NCBI RefSeq assembly: GCF_000378765.1
Contig: NZ_KB905343.1
Coordinates: 789,218 to 853,217 of the forward strand
Direction: 5' to 3'
Source: Psychroflexus tropicus DSM 15496
GTDB lineage: Bacteria > Bacteroidota > Bacteroidia > Flavobacteriales > Flavobacteriaceae
Length of the DNA stretch: 64,000 nucleotides
The notes under the pieces were generated by a model. That model was not told the origin of the DNA. It ran no database searches and worked only from the letters and a program-made list of their open reading frames with translations. Position numbers and translations under genes: made by a program. Shown one piece after another: positions 28,840 through 38,226 of this stretch. Within the stretch, counting starts at the first letter, position 1; the number at the start of each line of letters is the position of its first letter.

Positions 28840-29250
28840 TTAAAACTCTTTCATAATCATTCGTCGTGAATCTATGGAGCTCACTTCAATTTCAATTAAA
28901 GTGTAGTGGTTGGGCCAGAGATTAGGTATCTTCTCAGGCCATTCAATAAATACTAAATGATTACTTGAAAGGTAGTCTTCAAAACCCATGTCGTAGGCTT
29001 CAGTTTCGTCCTCAATTCTGTAAAAATCAAAATGATAAATTGAAGTCGATTCGCCTTCATATTCATTTACCAGAGAAAATGTAGGACTTGAAACCTTATC
29101 ATTACTGCCGAGTAAACTCACCATTTCTTTTATTAATGTAGTCTTCCCAGTTCCCATTTCTCCAGAAAACAAAAGGAATCTAGATTTGGCATTTTTAAGT
29201 ATATTATCTGCTGTTTCAGATATTTCTTCTAAAGTGTAGGTTAAGTTCAT
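28840..29250 (-). CDS. tsaE: tRNA threonylcarbamoyladenosine biosynthesis ATPase TsaE
   Basis: This 136-residue protein has the P-loop GEMGTGKTT, SPTFSLVNEY and HFDFYRIEDETEAYDMGFEDYL, the standard TsaE fingerprint. With TsaB, TsaC and TsaD it makes the t6A modification at position 37 of tRNAs reading ANN codons; TsaE hydrolyses ATP on the TsaBD complex. The end of the protein (IEIEVSSIDSRRMIMKEF) fits the family length. It begins 5 bp downstream of porX, and the ald-like gene follows it, a neighbourhood I know from other Flavobacteriaceae. Confidence 0.93.
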   Translation of the reverse strand: MNLTYTLEEISETADNILKNAKSRFLLFSGEMGTGKTTLIKEMVSLLGSNDKVSSPTFSLVNEYEGESTSIYHFDFYRIEDETEAYDMGFEDYLSSNHLVFIEWPEKIPNLWPNHYTLIEIEVSSIDSRRMIMKEF

Positions 29251-29254
29251 TTGT

Positions 29255-30805
29255 TTACTTTGGATCTAAAACTACGAAAGGTATTATCATTTCCTCAAGA
29301 GAAATCCCTCCATGCTGATAAGAATTTCTGTAATAATTAACGTAGTAGTTGTAATTATTAGGATAAGCAAGAAAATAATTTTCTTTAGCGAAAATAAAGG
29401 AGCTAGACATATTTATACTTGGTAGATTAATTTTCTTTGGGTCTTTAGCTACAACTACATCTTTCTCATTATAAGTGAGGCTTTTACCAGTTTTGTATCT
29501 TAAATTAAGGCTAGTGTTTTTATCACCAATAACCTTGGACGGGTGCTTTACATTTATAGTTCCGTGATCGGTTGTGATTATCAATTTGAAACCTAAGGTT
29601 TGAGCTTGTTGAATAATGTCTAGAAGAGGAGAATTTTTAAACCAGCTTTGAGTTAATGATCTATAGGATTTATCGTTGGATGCCAGCTCTTTAATTACCT
29701 CTAATTCAGTTTTGGAGTGGGATAACATATCCACAAAATTATAAACTAGTACTGTGAGATCATTGTCTTTTTGACTTCTAAAATTGTCTGCTAATTTTTT
29801 TCCTTTGTTGACATTAGTAATTTTATGAAACTGTGTTTTATAATCCTTACCAAGCCTGTTGAGTTGTGCTTCCAGAAATTCTTCTTCGAATTGGTTTTTA
29901 CCGCCTTCATCGGTATCATTCAGCCAGTATTCAGGATAAATCTTTTCCATATCAACTGGCATAAGGCCAGAAAATAAAGCATTTCTGGCGTACTGTGTTG
30001 CAGTAGGAAGTATGCTATAGTAAGGTTCTTCTTTTGTTTTTTTGTAATGTTTGGCTACAGTAGACTCAAAAGATTTCCACTGGTCGTATCTAAGATTGTC
30101 TACCACAACTAAAAGCGTAGGCTGTTCTTTGGATAGTTCTGGTAAAATTTTAGACTTAAAAAGAGTGTGTGATAGAGTAGGAGCCTCTGTATTTTTATCG
30201 AACCAGCTAGAATAATTCTCATCTATAAATTTACAAAACTCAATATTAGCCTCGTTTTTTTGGGACTCTAATATTTCAAACATTCCAGAATCTTCAACGG
30301 TCTCCAATTCCAATTCCCAATAAATCAACTTCATGTATAAATCTACCCATTCTTCATAGGTATTGACATTGGTTAATTCCATGGAGATTTTTCTAAACTC
30401 CTGCTGGTAATTCAATGTAGTTTTTTCTGAAATAAGTCTGGAGTGATCAAGATTTTTTTTCAAACTCAATAAAATCTGATTGGGATTGACAGGTTTTATG
30501 AGGTAATCTGCTATTTTTGAACCAATAGCTTCCTCCATAATATACTCTTCCTCGCTTTTGGTAATCATAATCACGGGAAGTTCATTTTGAACTGCTTTGA
30601 TTTCATTCAAAGTCTCTAGACCCGTTAGCCCAGGCATATTTTCATCTAGGAATACAACGTCAAATCTAGTACGGGTAACTTCATCCAAAGCTTCAGATCC
30701 ACTTTGGCATGTCGTTACTTCGTAACCTTTTTTTTCTAAAAACAGAATATGAGGCTTTAGTAAATCTATCTCGTCATCTACCCACAGTACTTTTATCTTT
30801 GACAT
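29255..30805 (-). CDS. porX: PorX-type response regulator with PglZ (alkaline-phosphatase-like) domain
   Basis: This 516-residue protein has a receiver domain at 1-125 (WVDDEIDLL acid pocket, phospho-acceptor Asp in VVFLDENMPG, and ITKSEEE and LIKPVN). A helical region is followed by a PglZ-type alkaline-phosphatase superfamily domain: LLVVVDNLRYDQW (metal-binding Asp and Asn), FSGLMPVDMEKIYPEYW and ITTDHGTINVKHPSKV (Asp-His). PorX with PorY controls expression of T9SS genes in Porphyromonas and acts as a phosphodiesterase of cyclic and linear oligonucleotides; this is established there, inferred here. Two T9SS-tagged substrates are in this window. It diverges from the HD gene. Confidence 0.92.
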   Translation of the reverse strand: MSKIKVLWVDDEIDLLKPHILFLEKKGYEVTTCQSGSEALDEVTRTRFDVVFLDENMPGLTGLETLNEIKAVQNELPVIMITKSEEEYIMEEAIGSKIADYLIKPVNPNQILLSLKKNLDHSRLISEKTTLNYQQEFRKISMELTNVNTYEEWVDLYMKLIYWELELETVEDSGMFEILESQKNEANIEFCKFIDENYSSWFDKNTEAPTLSHTLFKSKILPELSKEQPTLLVVVDNLRYDQWKSFESTVAKHYKKTKEEPYYSILPTATQYARNALFSGLMPVDMEKIYPEYWLNDTDEGGKNQFEEEFLEAQLNRLGKDYKTQFHKITNVNKGKKLADNFRSQKDNDLTVLVYNFVDMLSHSKTELEVIKELASNDKSYRSLTQSWFKNSPLLDIIQQAQTLGFKLIITTDHGTINVKHPSKVIGDKNTSLNLRYKTGKSLTYNEKDVVVAKDPKKINLPSINMSSSFIFAKENYFLAYPNNYNYYVNYYRNSYQHGGISLEEMIIPFVVLDPK

Positions 30806-30814
30806 ATATAACTG

Positions 30815-30822
30815 TATATTTG
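30815..30822 (+). promoter_or_regulatory. -7 box of the HD phosphohydrolase gene
   Basis: TATATTTG matches TAnnTTTG, 17 bp before the TTG start of the HD gene. A TTTT 20 bp upstream (30791-30794) could be a weak -33 element. Confidence 0.45.
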
Positions 30823-30839
30823 TTTTAAATTTTATCGTC

Positions 30840-32069
30840 TTGAATCAAAGGAACAAACTTAAAATAATAAACGATCCTATTTATGGATTTATTACCATTC
30901 CAAGTCCATTAATTTTTGATCTTATTGAGCATCCTTACTTCCAGAGATTGAGACGTATTACTCAAATGGGACTTTCTAATTTGGTGTATCCGGGAGCTAA
31001 TCACACCAGGTTTCATCATGCCCTGGGTTGTCTTCATTTAATGAAAAAATCTCTGGATATATTAAAATCAAAAGGGATTGAAATCACAGATGAAGAAGAG
31101 GAAGCCGTTCTTATCGCCATATTATTACACGATATTGGTCATGGCCCATTTTCACATGCTCTCGAGCACTCAATAGTTAGCAATATATCTCATGAGTATC
31201 TGTCTCTTGAATTTATGAATAAACTGAATTCTGAATTCGATGGTCAGCTGGATTTAGCAATAGACATATTTAGGGGGTATCATGATAAGAAATTTTTATG
31301 TCAGTTAATCTCAAGTCAGTTGGATATAGATCGACTCGATTATTTGAAACGGGATAGTTTTTATACGGGAGTGGCTGAGGGCAATATCAATAGTGAGCGA
31401 CTCATCAATATGCTCAACGTAGTGGATAATGAATTGGTTGTGGAACAAAAGGGGATTTATTCCATTGAAAAATTCCTAGTTGCAAGAAGGCTGATGTATT
31501 GGCAGGTATATCTCCATAAAACAGGCTTATGTGCTGAGCAAATTCTAATCCGCTTACTTAGAAGAGCAGCATACATATTCGAAACTAGCGATGAAAACAT
31601 TGAAAACTCTACTTTAAATTACTTTTTAAGTCATAAAATCAGTTCTGAAGATTTTGACGAAGTTACTTTAGACTTATTTTCCAAGTTAGACGATAACGAT
31701 ATTATCTCAGCACTCAAAAACTGGCAATATCATAAGGATTTCGTTTTGAGTAAATTGAGTAAGATGCTTTTAAATAGAGACTTATTGAAAATCAAATTAA
31801 AAAATGATCCTGTAAAACGGAGTAAGATAAATGAGCAATTAGAAAAGGCACAGAAGCATTTTTCTATTTCTAAGGAAGATGCTGAATATTTCGTATTTGA
31901 AGGTTCAACTTCCAATCTGGCTTATCAACCTGACAAAGAACATATTAATATATGGTACAAGAGTGGGAAAATAAAAGACGTGTCATCAGCTTCAGATCAA
32001 TTGAACTTGAAGGCACTATCCAAAACCGTTATTAAACATTACATATGTCATCCAAAATACAATAATTAA
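30840..32069 (+). CDS. HD domain phosphohydrolase
   Basis: This 409-residue protein starts with TTG at 30840, directly before the conserved KIINDPIYGFITIP. HD-type metal ligands are seen in RFHHALGCLHL and LLHDIGHGPFSHALEH (the HD pair plus following His), and QLDIDRLDYLKRDSFYTGV continues the motif as in the dGTPase/SAMHD1-like HD group. The C-terminal third has low similarity to anything I know. Likely substrates are nucleotides (dNTP or similar), which I infer from the family. It diverges from porX and is followed 24 bp later by lpxD, so it may lead the lipid A transcript. Confidence 0.85.
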   Translation: MNQRNKLKIINDPIYGFITIPSPLIFDLIEHPYFQRLRRITQMGLSNLVYPGANHTRFHHALGCLHLMKKSLDILKSKGIEITDEEEEAVLIAILLHDIGHGPFSHALEHSIVSNISHEYLSLEFMNKLNSEFDGQLDLAIDIFRGYHDKKFLCQLISSQLDIDRLDYLKRDSFYTGVAEGNINSERLINMLNVVDNELVVEQKGIYSIEKFLVARRLMYWQVYLHKTGLCAEQILIRLLRRAAYIFETSDENIENSTLNYFLSHKISSEDFDEVTLDLFSKLDDNDIISALKNWQYHKDFVLSKLSKMLLNRDLLKIKLKNDPVKRSKINEQLEKAQKHFSISKEDAEYFVFEGSTSNLAYQPDKEHINIWYKSGKIKDVSSASDQLNLKALSKTVIKHYICHPKYNN

Positions 32070-32093
32070 CCGTTTTTTTCTATTTTTGCCAGA

Positions 32094-33128
32094 ATGAAAT
32101 TTACAGCACAACAAATAGCAGATATACTAGATGGTACCATTGAAGGTAATCCAGACGCTGAAGTACATAAGCTTTCAAAAATAGAAGAAGGAAAAAAGGG
32201 GTCACTTACCTTCTTATCCAATCCTAAGTATACTTCTTACATATATCAAACAGAGGCCAGTATCTGTATCGTCAATAATAGTTTTGAAAATACTCAGCCT
32301 ATTGCTACCACTTTAATTAAAGTAGAAGATTCCTACGAGGCCTTTTCCAAGCTATTAGAAGTTTACAACCAAATTAAACTAGACAAGAAGGGTGTAGAAA
32401 CTCCAAGTTCAATTTCAGAGTCTGCTGTTATTGGTGAAAATATTTATATTGGAGCTTTTGCATTTATTGGAGAAAATGCAACATTGGGTAAAAATGTAAA
32501 AATTTACCCAAATGTTTATATAGGTGATAATGTTACAATAGGTGATTATGTTACTATATTTCCAGGAAGTAAAATTTATTCTGAAACTCAAATAGGCAGC
32601 CATTGCACGATTCATAGTGGAGCTATAATAGGAGCAGATGGTTTTGGTTTTTCTCCATCAGATAATGGGGAATATTCAAAAATACCTCAAATAGGAAATG
32701 TGATTATCGAAGATCATGTTGATATAGGTGCAGGAACAACTATTGATAGAGCAACGCTAGGTTCTACGATTATAAGAAAGGGAGTGAAGTTGGATAATCA
32801 AATTCAAATTGCTCATAATGTTGAAATTGGAGAACACACAGCTATAGCTGCTCAAACAGGTATTGCTGGTTCTACTAAAGTGGGAAAAAACTGTCTTATT
32901 GGTGGCCAGGTAGGTGTTGCTGGTCACATAAAGATAGGAGATCGTGTGAAGATTCAAGCTCAAACTGGTGTTGGTAGAAACGTAAAAGATGATGAGGCTA
33001 TACAGGGTTCTCCAGCGTTTGGATATAGTGATTTCAATAAATCTTATGTTCATTTTAGAAATTTCCCCAAAATAGTCAACCGTTTAGATAACATAGAAAA
33101 ACAACTTCCAAAGGATGAAAACAATTAA
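32094..33128 (+). CDS. lpxD: UDP-3-O-(3-hydroxyacyl)glucosamine N-acyltransferase LpxD
   Basis: This 344-residue enzyme adds the N-linked hydroxyacyl chain to UDP-acylglucosamine in lipid A synthesis. The N-terminal uridine-binding domain contains [16 protein letters not shown]; the rest is a left-handed beta-helix of hexapeptide repeats, with the catalytic His in [33 protein letters not shown] is the family signature. A TATTTTTG box lies only 6 bp before the ATG, so the message could be nearly leaderless if this is the promoter. Its 3' end overlaps lpxC/fabZ by 14 bp. Confidence 0.95.
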   Translation: MKFTAQQIADILDGTIEGNPDAEVHKLSKIEEGKKGSLTFLSNPKYTSYIYQTEASICIVNNSFENTQPIATTLIKVEDSYEAFSKLLEVYNQIKLDKKGVETPSSISESAVIGENIYIGAFAFIGENATLGKNVKIYPNVYIGDNVTIGDYVTIFPGSKIYSETQIGSHCTIHSGAIIGADGFGFSPSDNGEYSKIPQIGNVIIEDHVDIGAGTTIDRATLGSTIIRKGVKLDNQIQIAHNVEIGEHTAIAAQTGIAGSTKVGKNCLIGGQVGVAGHIKIGDRVKIQAQTGVGRNVKDDEAIQGSPAFGYSDFNKSYVHFRNFPKIVNRLDNIEKQLPKDENN

Positions 33129-34509
33129 CCAAACCACAATATCAAAAGAAGTATCGCTTCATGGTGTTGGGCTTCATACTGGCCAGAATGTAACCTTAAC
33201 ATTCAAACCTGCGCCAGTCAACAACGGTTTTGCTTTTAAGCGAGTAGATTTAGAAGGGGAGCCTATAATACCAGCAGATGCAAATTTAGTTACCAATACA
33301 GACCGGGGAACTAGCTTAGAAAAAAATGGTGTAGTTATTCAAACATCAGAACACGTACTTGCTGCATGTGTTGGTCTAGGAATTGATAATATTATATTGG
33401 AATTAAATGCCTCGGAACCGCCTATAATGGATGGTTCATCTAAGTTTTTTGTTGAAGCCTTGGAAGATGCAGGGTTAGAAGAACAGGATGCTCCCAGAGA
33501 TGAGTTTATCGTAGAAGATGTCATTTCATTCAAAGATGAAGAAACAGGTTCAGAAATTATTGTAATGCCTTCCAATGAGTACCAGGTGACAACTATGGTA
33601 GATTTTGGCACGAAAGTATTAGGTACTCAAAACGCCTACTTGAACACCATGTCTGATTTTAAATCAGAAATTGCTGATTCAAGAACGTTTAGTTTCTTGC
33701 ATGAATTGGAAGCTATGTTGCAAAACGGGCTGATTAAAGGCGGTGATCTTAATAATGCCATCGTATATGTAGATAAAGAATTGTCTCCAGAGACCATGGA
33801 GAGGTTAAAAGAGGCTTTTGGTAAAAATGAAATTTCTGTAAAACCTAATGGAATTTTAGACAACTTAACGCTTCATTATCCTAATGAAGCAGCAAGACAT
33901 AAGCTTTTGGATGTTATTGGTGACCTTGCCTTAGTTGGAACACACATTAGAGGTAAAGTAATTGCCAATAAACCCGGACATTCTATCAATACTCAATTTG
34001 CAAGAAAACTTGCTAAAATCATCAAAACTGAAAAAAGAAATAAAGTTCCAAAATTTGATCTGAATAAAACCCCACTCTATGATGTGACACAGATCATGAA
34101 TAGGCTGCCGCATAGACCTCCATTTCTCTTAGTAGACAAGATATTTGAACTTACTGATAAATCGGTAATTGGAACAAAAAACGTCACCATGAACGAGCCT
34201 TTCTTTGTAGGGCATTTTCCTGGTAAGCCTGTTATGCCAGGAGTCTTGCAAATTGAAGCTATGGCACAAACAGGAGGTATTTTGGCCTTAAGTAGTGTGG
34301 AAGATCCAGAAAATTATTTGACTTACTTTATCAAAATAGATAATGTGAAGTTTAAACAGCAAGTTGTTCCTGGTGACACTCTAATTTTCAAATTAGAACT
34401 AATGTCTCCAATTCGACGGGGTATTTGCCATATGCAAGGCTATGCATATGCCAATGACAAATTAGCTTGTGAAGCCGAACTCATGGCTCAACTTGTAAAA
34501 TCAAAATAA
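33115..34509 (+). CDS. lpxC/fabZ: Bifunctional LpxC deacetylase / FabZ dehydratase
   Basis: This 464-residue fusion joins two lipid enzymes. LpxC (about 1-300) is the committed deacetylase of lipid A; its zinc ligands are visible in SEHVLAAC and [10 protein letters not shown], with [10 protein letters not shown] after. FabZ (about 315-464) dehydrates 3-hydroxyacyl-ACP in fatty acid synthesis, with the catalytic block [33 protein letters not shown] and a loop GHFPG. The fusion is standard in Bacteroidetes and tunes lipid A against phospholipid supply. It lies between lpxD and lpxA, 1 bp before lpxA. Confidence 0.97.
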   Translation: MKTINQTTISKEVSLHGVGLHTGQNVTLTFKPAPVNNGFAFKRVDLEGEPIIPADANLVTNTDRGTSLEKNGVVIQTSEHVLAACVGLGIDNIILELNASEPPIMDGSSKFFVEALEDAGLEEQDAPRDEFIVEDVISFKDEETGSEIIVMPSNEYQVTTMVDFGTKVLGTQNAYLNTMSDFKSEIADSRTFSFLHELEAMLQNGLIKGGDLNNAIVYVDKELSPETMERLKEAFGKNEISVKPNGILDNLTLHYPNEAARHKLLDVIGDLALVGTHIRGKVIANKPGHSINTQFARKLAKIIKTEKRNKVPKFDLNKTPLYDVTQIMNRLPHRPPFLLVDKIFELTDKSVIGTKNVTMNEPFFVGHFPGKPVMPGVLQIEAMAQTGGILALSSVEDPENYLTYFIKIDNVKFKQQVVPGDTLIFKLELMSPIRRGICHMQGYAYANDKLACEAELMAQLVKSK

Positions 34510-34510
34510 C

Positions 34511-35293
34511 ATGAATCAACCATTAGCATACGTTCACCCTGGTGCCAAAATTGCCAAAAACGTAGTGATAGAACCTTTCTCTACAATTCATAATAATGTT
34601 GAAATTGGAGAGGGAACTTGGATAGGATCCAACGTTACAATCATGGAAGGGGCAAGAATCGGGAAGAACGTAAGTATATTTCCAGGTGCTGTAATATCTG
34701 CAGTTCCACAAGATAAAAAGTTCGAAGACGAAGATACAATCACAGAAATAGGAGATAATACGACGATAAGAGAATGTGTGACTATCAATAGGGGCACCAG
34801 TGATAAAATGAAAACAAAAGTAGGGAAGAATTGCTGGATTATGGCGTACTGCCATATTGCTCACGATTGTATTGTAGGTGATCACTGCGTCTTTTCAAAT
34901 AATAGTACTCTGGCTGGGCATATTGTGGTAGGAGACCACGCCGTACTCGCAGGAATGGCAGCTGTACAGCAGTTTTGTAGTATTGGTAGACATGCGTTTA
35001 TTACCGGAGGATCCCTGGTAAGAAAGGATGTTCCTCCGTTTGTAAAGGCTGGTAGAGAACCACTTTCCTATGTAGGTATTAATTCAGTGGGCCTTCGAAG
35101 AAGAGGATTTGAAACAGATAAGATTAGAGAAATACAGAATATTTATCGTATTCTTTATCAAAAAAATTACAATAACAGTCAGGCCTTATCTATTATAGAG
35201 GCAGAGATGGAAGCAACTCCAGAACGTGACGAAATACTTCAATTTATAAAAGATTCTCAAAGAGGAATCATGAAAGGATATTTTTCAAACTAA
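34511..35293 (+). CDS. lpxA: UDP-N-acetylglucosamine acyltransferase LpxA
   Basis: This 260-residue left-handed beta-helix enzyme performs the first, reversible step of lipid A assembly, moving a hydroxyacyl chain to UDP-GlcNAc. Hexapeptide repeats fill residues 1-190 (VHPGAKIAKNVVIEPF, GTWIGSNVTIMEG). The catalytic His lies in CHIAHDCIVGDHC. IRECVTINRGT and GGSLVRKDVPPFVKAGREPLSYVGINSVGL are LpxA signatures. The C-terminal helical domain is normal. It is 1 bp after lpxC/fabZ and 5 bp before efp, so all of these sit on one transcript. Confidence 0.96.
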   Translation: MNQPLAYVHPGAKIAKNVVIEPFSTIHNNVEIGEGTWIGSNVTIMEGARIGKNVSIFPGAVISAVPQDKKFEDEDTITEIGDNTTIRECVTINRGTSDKMKTKVGKNCWIMAYCHIAHDCIVGDHCVFSNNSTLAGHIVVGDHAVLAGMAAVQQFCSIGRHAFITGGSLVRKDVPPFVKAGREPLSYVGINSVGLRRRGFETDKIREIQNIYRILYQKNYNNSQALSIIEAEMEATPERDEILQFIKDSQRGIMKGYFSN

Positions 35294-35298
35294 AACTT

Positions 35299-35865
35299 AT
35301 GGCAACAACAAGCGACATTAGAAATGGATTGTGCATCAGATACAATCACGATATATTTAAAATCACAGAATTTCTTCACGTAAAACCTGGAAAAGGTCCA
35401 GCCTTCGTAAGAACTAAACTGAAAAGTGTGACCACCGGAAAAGTGATAGATAATACCTTTTCAGCTGGTCATAAAATTGAAGAAGTAAGAGTTGAAACTC
35501 ACAAATATCAGTTTCTGTATCAGGAAGGAGAGTTCTATCACTTTATGCATGTAGAAGACTTTACACAAATTCGTCTTTTGGAAGCTGCATTAGATATGCC
35601 TAATTTATTAAAAGAAGGTGAAGTAGTTACCATTTTAATCAATACAGAGGATAACATGCCATTATCTGTAGATATGCCTCCACACGTCATTTTAGAGGTC
35701 ACTCAAACAGAACCTGGCGTTAAAGGGAATACAGCAACTAATGCAACAAAACCAGCAACTCTGGAAACTGGTGCAGAAGTAAATGTCCCTTTATTCATCA
35801 ACGAGGGAGATAAAATCAAAGTTGAAACTGATAAAGGAACTTACAAGGAAAGAATTAAAGAATAA
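35299..35865 (+). CDS. efp: Translation elongation factor P
   Basis: This 188-residue three-domain protein rescues ribosomes stalled at consecutive prolines. The N-terminal KOW-like domain has the tip loop KPGKGPAFVRTKLKS, with Lys at the modified position, and the C-terminal OB domains carry the family end motif DKIKVETDKGTYKERI. Length matches EF-P. It lies between the lpx genes and a second lpxD, an arrangement seen in other Flavobacteriaceae. No epmA- or earP-like modification gene is nearby. Confidence 0.97.
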   Translation: MATTSDIRNGLCIRYNHDIFKITEFLHVKPGKGPAFVRTKLKSVTTGKVIDNTFSAGHKIEEVRVETHKYQFLYQEGEFYHFMHVEDFTQIRLLEAALDMPNLLKEGEVVTILINTEDNMPLSVDMPPHVILEVTQTEPGVKGNTATNATKPATLETGAEVNVPLFINEGDKIKVETDKGTYKERIKE

Positions 35866-35873
35866 AAGATTAA

Positions 35874-36809
35874 ATGAAATTTCCTAAAGTACAAACCCTG
35901 CAACAGATTTCAGAACTCATAGACTCGACATTTGTTGGTGATCCTGACTTTCAAATACATGGTATCAACGAAATTCATGTGGTGCAGGAGGGTGATATTG
36001 TTTTTGTCGATCATCCCAAGTATTATGATAAGGCCTTAACCTCTAAAGCTAGTGTAATTCTTATCAATAAAAAAGTAAATTGTCCTGAAGGAAAAGCACT
36101 TTTAATTTCAGAAGATCCTTTTTCAGATTTCAATGCTATAACAGCTCATTTTTCTCCTTTCAAAGCATCAAGTCTACCAGTTTCAGAATCATCTCAAATA
36201 GGAAAAAATACAATTATCCAGCCCAATGTATTTATTGGTAATAATGTAATAATTGGAGATAATTGTGTAATCCACAGTAATGTTTCTATTTATGACGGAG
36301 TAGTAATAGGAAATAATGTTCAAATTCACTCCGGTGTTGTACTTGGAGCCGATGCGTTTTATTACAAAAACAGGCCTTCACACCACGACAAGCTTCTTTC
36401 TGGTGGAAGCATTAAAATAGAGGATAATGTTGAAATTGGAGCTCTTAGCACCATAGATAAAGGAGTTACGGGCATTACTTCCATTGGCGAGGGAACTAAA
36501 ATTGATAATCAAGTGCAGGTAGGTCACGATACGGTTATTGGTAAAAAATGTTTGATAGCTTCTCAAGTGGGGATTGCAGGATGTGTAGTGATTGAAGACG
36601 AAGTGACGATTTGGGGTCAGGTAGGTATTGCAAGTGGATTGACCATTGGCCAAAAGGCTATCATTCTGGCTCAGTCTGGAATAAGTAAAAATTTAAAATC
36701 AAACACAACTTACTTTGGTTATCCAGCAGATGATATTAGAAAAAAATATAGAGAATTAGCATATATTAATAAAATACCTGACATTCTTCAAAAATTGAAA
36801 AATTTATGA
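35874..36809 (+). CDS. LpxD paralogue (second UDP-acylglucosamine N-acyltransferase)
   Basis: This 311-residue protein has the LpxD layout: an N-terminal uridine-binding-like domain (EGDIVFVDHPKYYDKALTS, close to the Lpx[12 protein letters not shown] block) and a hexapeptide beta-helix with GADAFYYK (usual GADGFGF) and the catalytic His retained in QVGHDTVIGKKC. It is shorter than LpxD and diverged, so it may use another acyl donor or sugar. Francisella has two LpxD enzymes used at different temperatures, which is a precedent, not evidence. It is 8 bp after efp and overlaps the next gene by 4 bp. Confidence 0.85.
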   Translation: MKFPKVQTLQQISELIDSTFVGDPDFQIHGINEIHVVQEGDIVFVDHPKYYDKALTSKASVILINKKVNCPEGKALLISEDPFSDFNAITAHFSPFKASSLPVSESSQIGKNTIIQPNVFIGNNVIIGDNCVIHSNVSIYDGVVIGNNVQIHSGVVLGADAFYYKNRPSHHDKLLSGGSIKIEDNVEIGALSTIDKGVTGITSIGEGTKIDNQVQVGHDTVIGKKCLIASQVGIAGCVVIEDEVTIWGQVGIASGLTIGQKAIILAQSGISKNLKSNTTYFGYPADDIRKKYRELAYINKIPDILQKLKNL

Positions 36810-37216
36810 GTACACCCAATAAAGATTTAGTCAAAGGCTTTTTTACCTCAAAGTATTATAAGGATGCTTCTGAATTTGAAAAATATGTACATCCAGAAGT
36901 GAAAATAGACTGGAACAGTAGTAAGGGCTTTTTCCAATTTGATTACGACAAGTTTAATGCAATGTCTCGTGAAATGGGAAAATCCTTTGAGACTATGTCT
37001 CCGGAATTTTCTCATCTCATCGAAGAAAATAACCAAGTATTTGCCAGATTCACTTATAATGTGGAGACCTTAGAATCCAATGATTTGATTGGTCTTGCTG
37101 ATTTTTTTAGTGTGTGGGAAATAAAAGATAATATGCTTTATAGAGGATTTATCATGTCACAGCCAAGTGATGATGGTTTGGATGGAATCCTATCCTATAT
37201 CAATGAATATAATTAA
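36806..37216 (+). CDS. NTF2-like (SnoaL-like) protein
   Basis: This 136-residue cytosolic protein fits the cone-shaped NTF2/SnoaL fold: an N-terminal helix (NKDLVKGFFTSKYYKDAS), KYVHPEVKIDWNSSKGFFQ, and a sheet with FARFTYNVET, ADFFSVWEIKDNMLYRGFIMSQP. Such proteins bind small hydrophobic ligands or act as lyases, and no active-site residue can be assigned here. Its start overlaps the end of the LpxD paralogue by 4 bp (ATGA), so it is translationally coupled to it. A break of 74 bp with a new -7 box separates it from sucD. Confidence 0.75.
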   Translation: MSTPNKDLVKGFFTSKYYKDASEFEKYVHPEVKIDWNSSKGFFQFDYDKFNAMSREMGKSFETMSPEFSHLIEENNQVFARFTYNVETLESNDLIGLADFFSVWEIKDNMLYRGFIMSQPSDDGLDGILSYINEYN

Positions 37217-37259
37217 TTAATAAATCACATAATAATTTTTAAGGCTCAGCTTAAAAAAT

Positions 37260-37267
37260 TACTTTTG
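37260..37267 (+). promoter_or_regulatory. -7 box of sucD
   Basis: TACTTTTG matches TAnnTTTG, 23 bp before the sucD ATG. A TTTT at 37237-37240 lies 19 bp upstream as a weak -33 element. Confidence 0.4.
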
Positions 37268-37290
37268 TTAAACAAAAATTTAAACAAACT

Positions 37291-38166
37291 ATGAGCGTTT
37301 TAGTCAATAAAGATTCAAAAATAATTGTTCAGGGATTTACTGGGAGTGAAGGCTCTTTTCACGCTGAACAAATGATCGACTATGGAACCAATATTGTAGG
37401 TGGTGTGACTCCAGGTAAAGGAGGAACTACACATCTTAATAAACCTGTTTACAATACTGTAGCAGATGCTGTTGAACAAGCAGGGGCCGATACTTCAATA
37501 ATTTTTGTTCCACCTGCTTTTGCTGCAGATGCCATTATGGAAGCTGCAGATGCTGGTATTAAAGTGATCATTGCTATTACTGAGGGTATTCCTGTAGCAG
37601 ACATGATTAAGGCATCAGATTATATTAAGGATAAAGACTGTCGATTAATCGGACCCAACTGTCCAGGTGTTATCACTCCAGGTGAAGCTAAAGTTGGAAT
37701 TATGCCAGGTTTTGTTTTCAAGCAAGGTACAGTGGGAGTTGTGTCTAAATCAGGAACCCTAACTTACGAGGCTGCAGACCAGGTCGTTAAAGAGGGCTAT
37801 GGAATAACCACTGCGATAGGTATAGGTGGAGATCCTATTATTGGAACTACAACAAAGGATGCTGTAGAAATGCTTGTAGGAGATCCGGATACAGAATGTG
37901 TGGTAATGATTGGTGAAATAGGTGGCCAACTTGAAGCTGAAGCAGCTAAATGGTATAAAGAAAGCGGAAGTAAAAAACCTGTTATTGGTTTCATAGCTGG
38001 TGAAACTGCACCTGCTGGAAGAACGATGGGTCATGCTGGTGCTATTGTAGGAGGAAGCGAAGATACTGCTCAAGCTAAAAAAGCTATTTTAAAAGATTCT
38101 GGAATTCACGTAGTGGATTCTCCAGCAGAAATTGGAAAAAAAGTAGCTGAAGTTTTATCGAAATAA
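37291..38166 (+). CDS. sucD: Succinyl-CoA synthetase subunit alpha
   Basis: This 291-residue subunit makes the TCA-cycle enzyme that interconverts succinyl-CoA and succinate with nucleotide triphosphate formation. The CoA-binding fold begins [18 protein letters not shown], the phosphorylated His is in GHAGAIVGG, and [21 protein letters not shown] and [12 protein letters not shown] are family signatures. No sucC is in the window. It is a single-gene unit by the promoter before it and the terminator after it. Confidence 0.96.
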   Translation: MSVLVNKDSKIIVQGFTGSEGSFHAEQMIDYGTNIVGGVTPGKGGTTHLNKPVYNTVADAVEQAGADTSIIFVPPAFAADAIMEAADAGIKVIIAITEGIPVADMIKASDYIKDKDCRLIGPNCPGVITPGEAKVGIMPGFVFKQGTVGVVSKSGTLTYEAADQVVKEGYGITTAIGIGGDPIIGTTTKDAVEMLVGDPDTECVVMIGEIGGQLEAEAAKWYKESGSKKPVIGFIAGETAPAGRTMGHAGAIVGGSEDTAQAKKAILKDSGIHVVDSPAEIGKKVAEVLSK

Positions 38167-38180
38167 ACATTTCAATTTTA

Positions 38181-38209
38181 AAGCCTTTGTTTCCTAACAA
38201 AGGTTTTTT
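38181..38209 (+). terminator. Rho-independent terminator of sucD
   Basis: CCTTTGTT and AACAAAGG form an 8 bp stem with a TCCT loop, preceded by AAG and followed by six T. Confidence 0.88.
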
Positions 38210-38226
38210 ATATTAAATTTTGCTTT

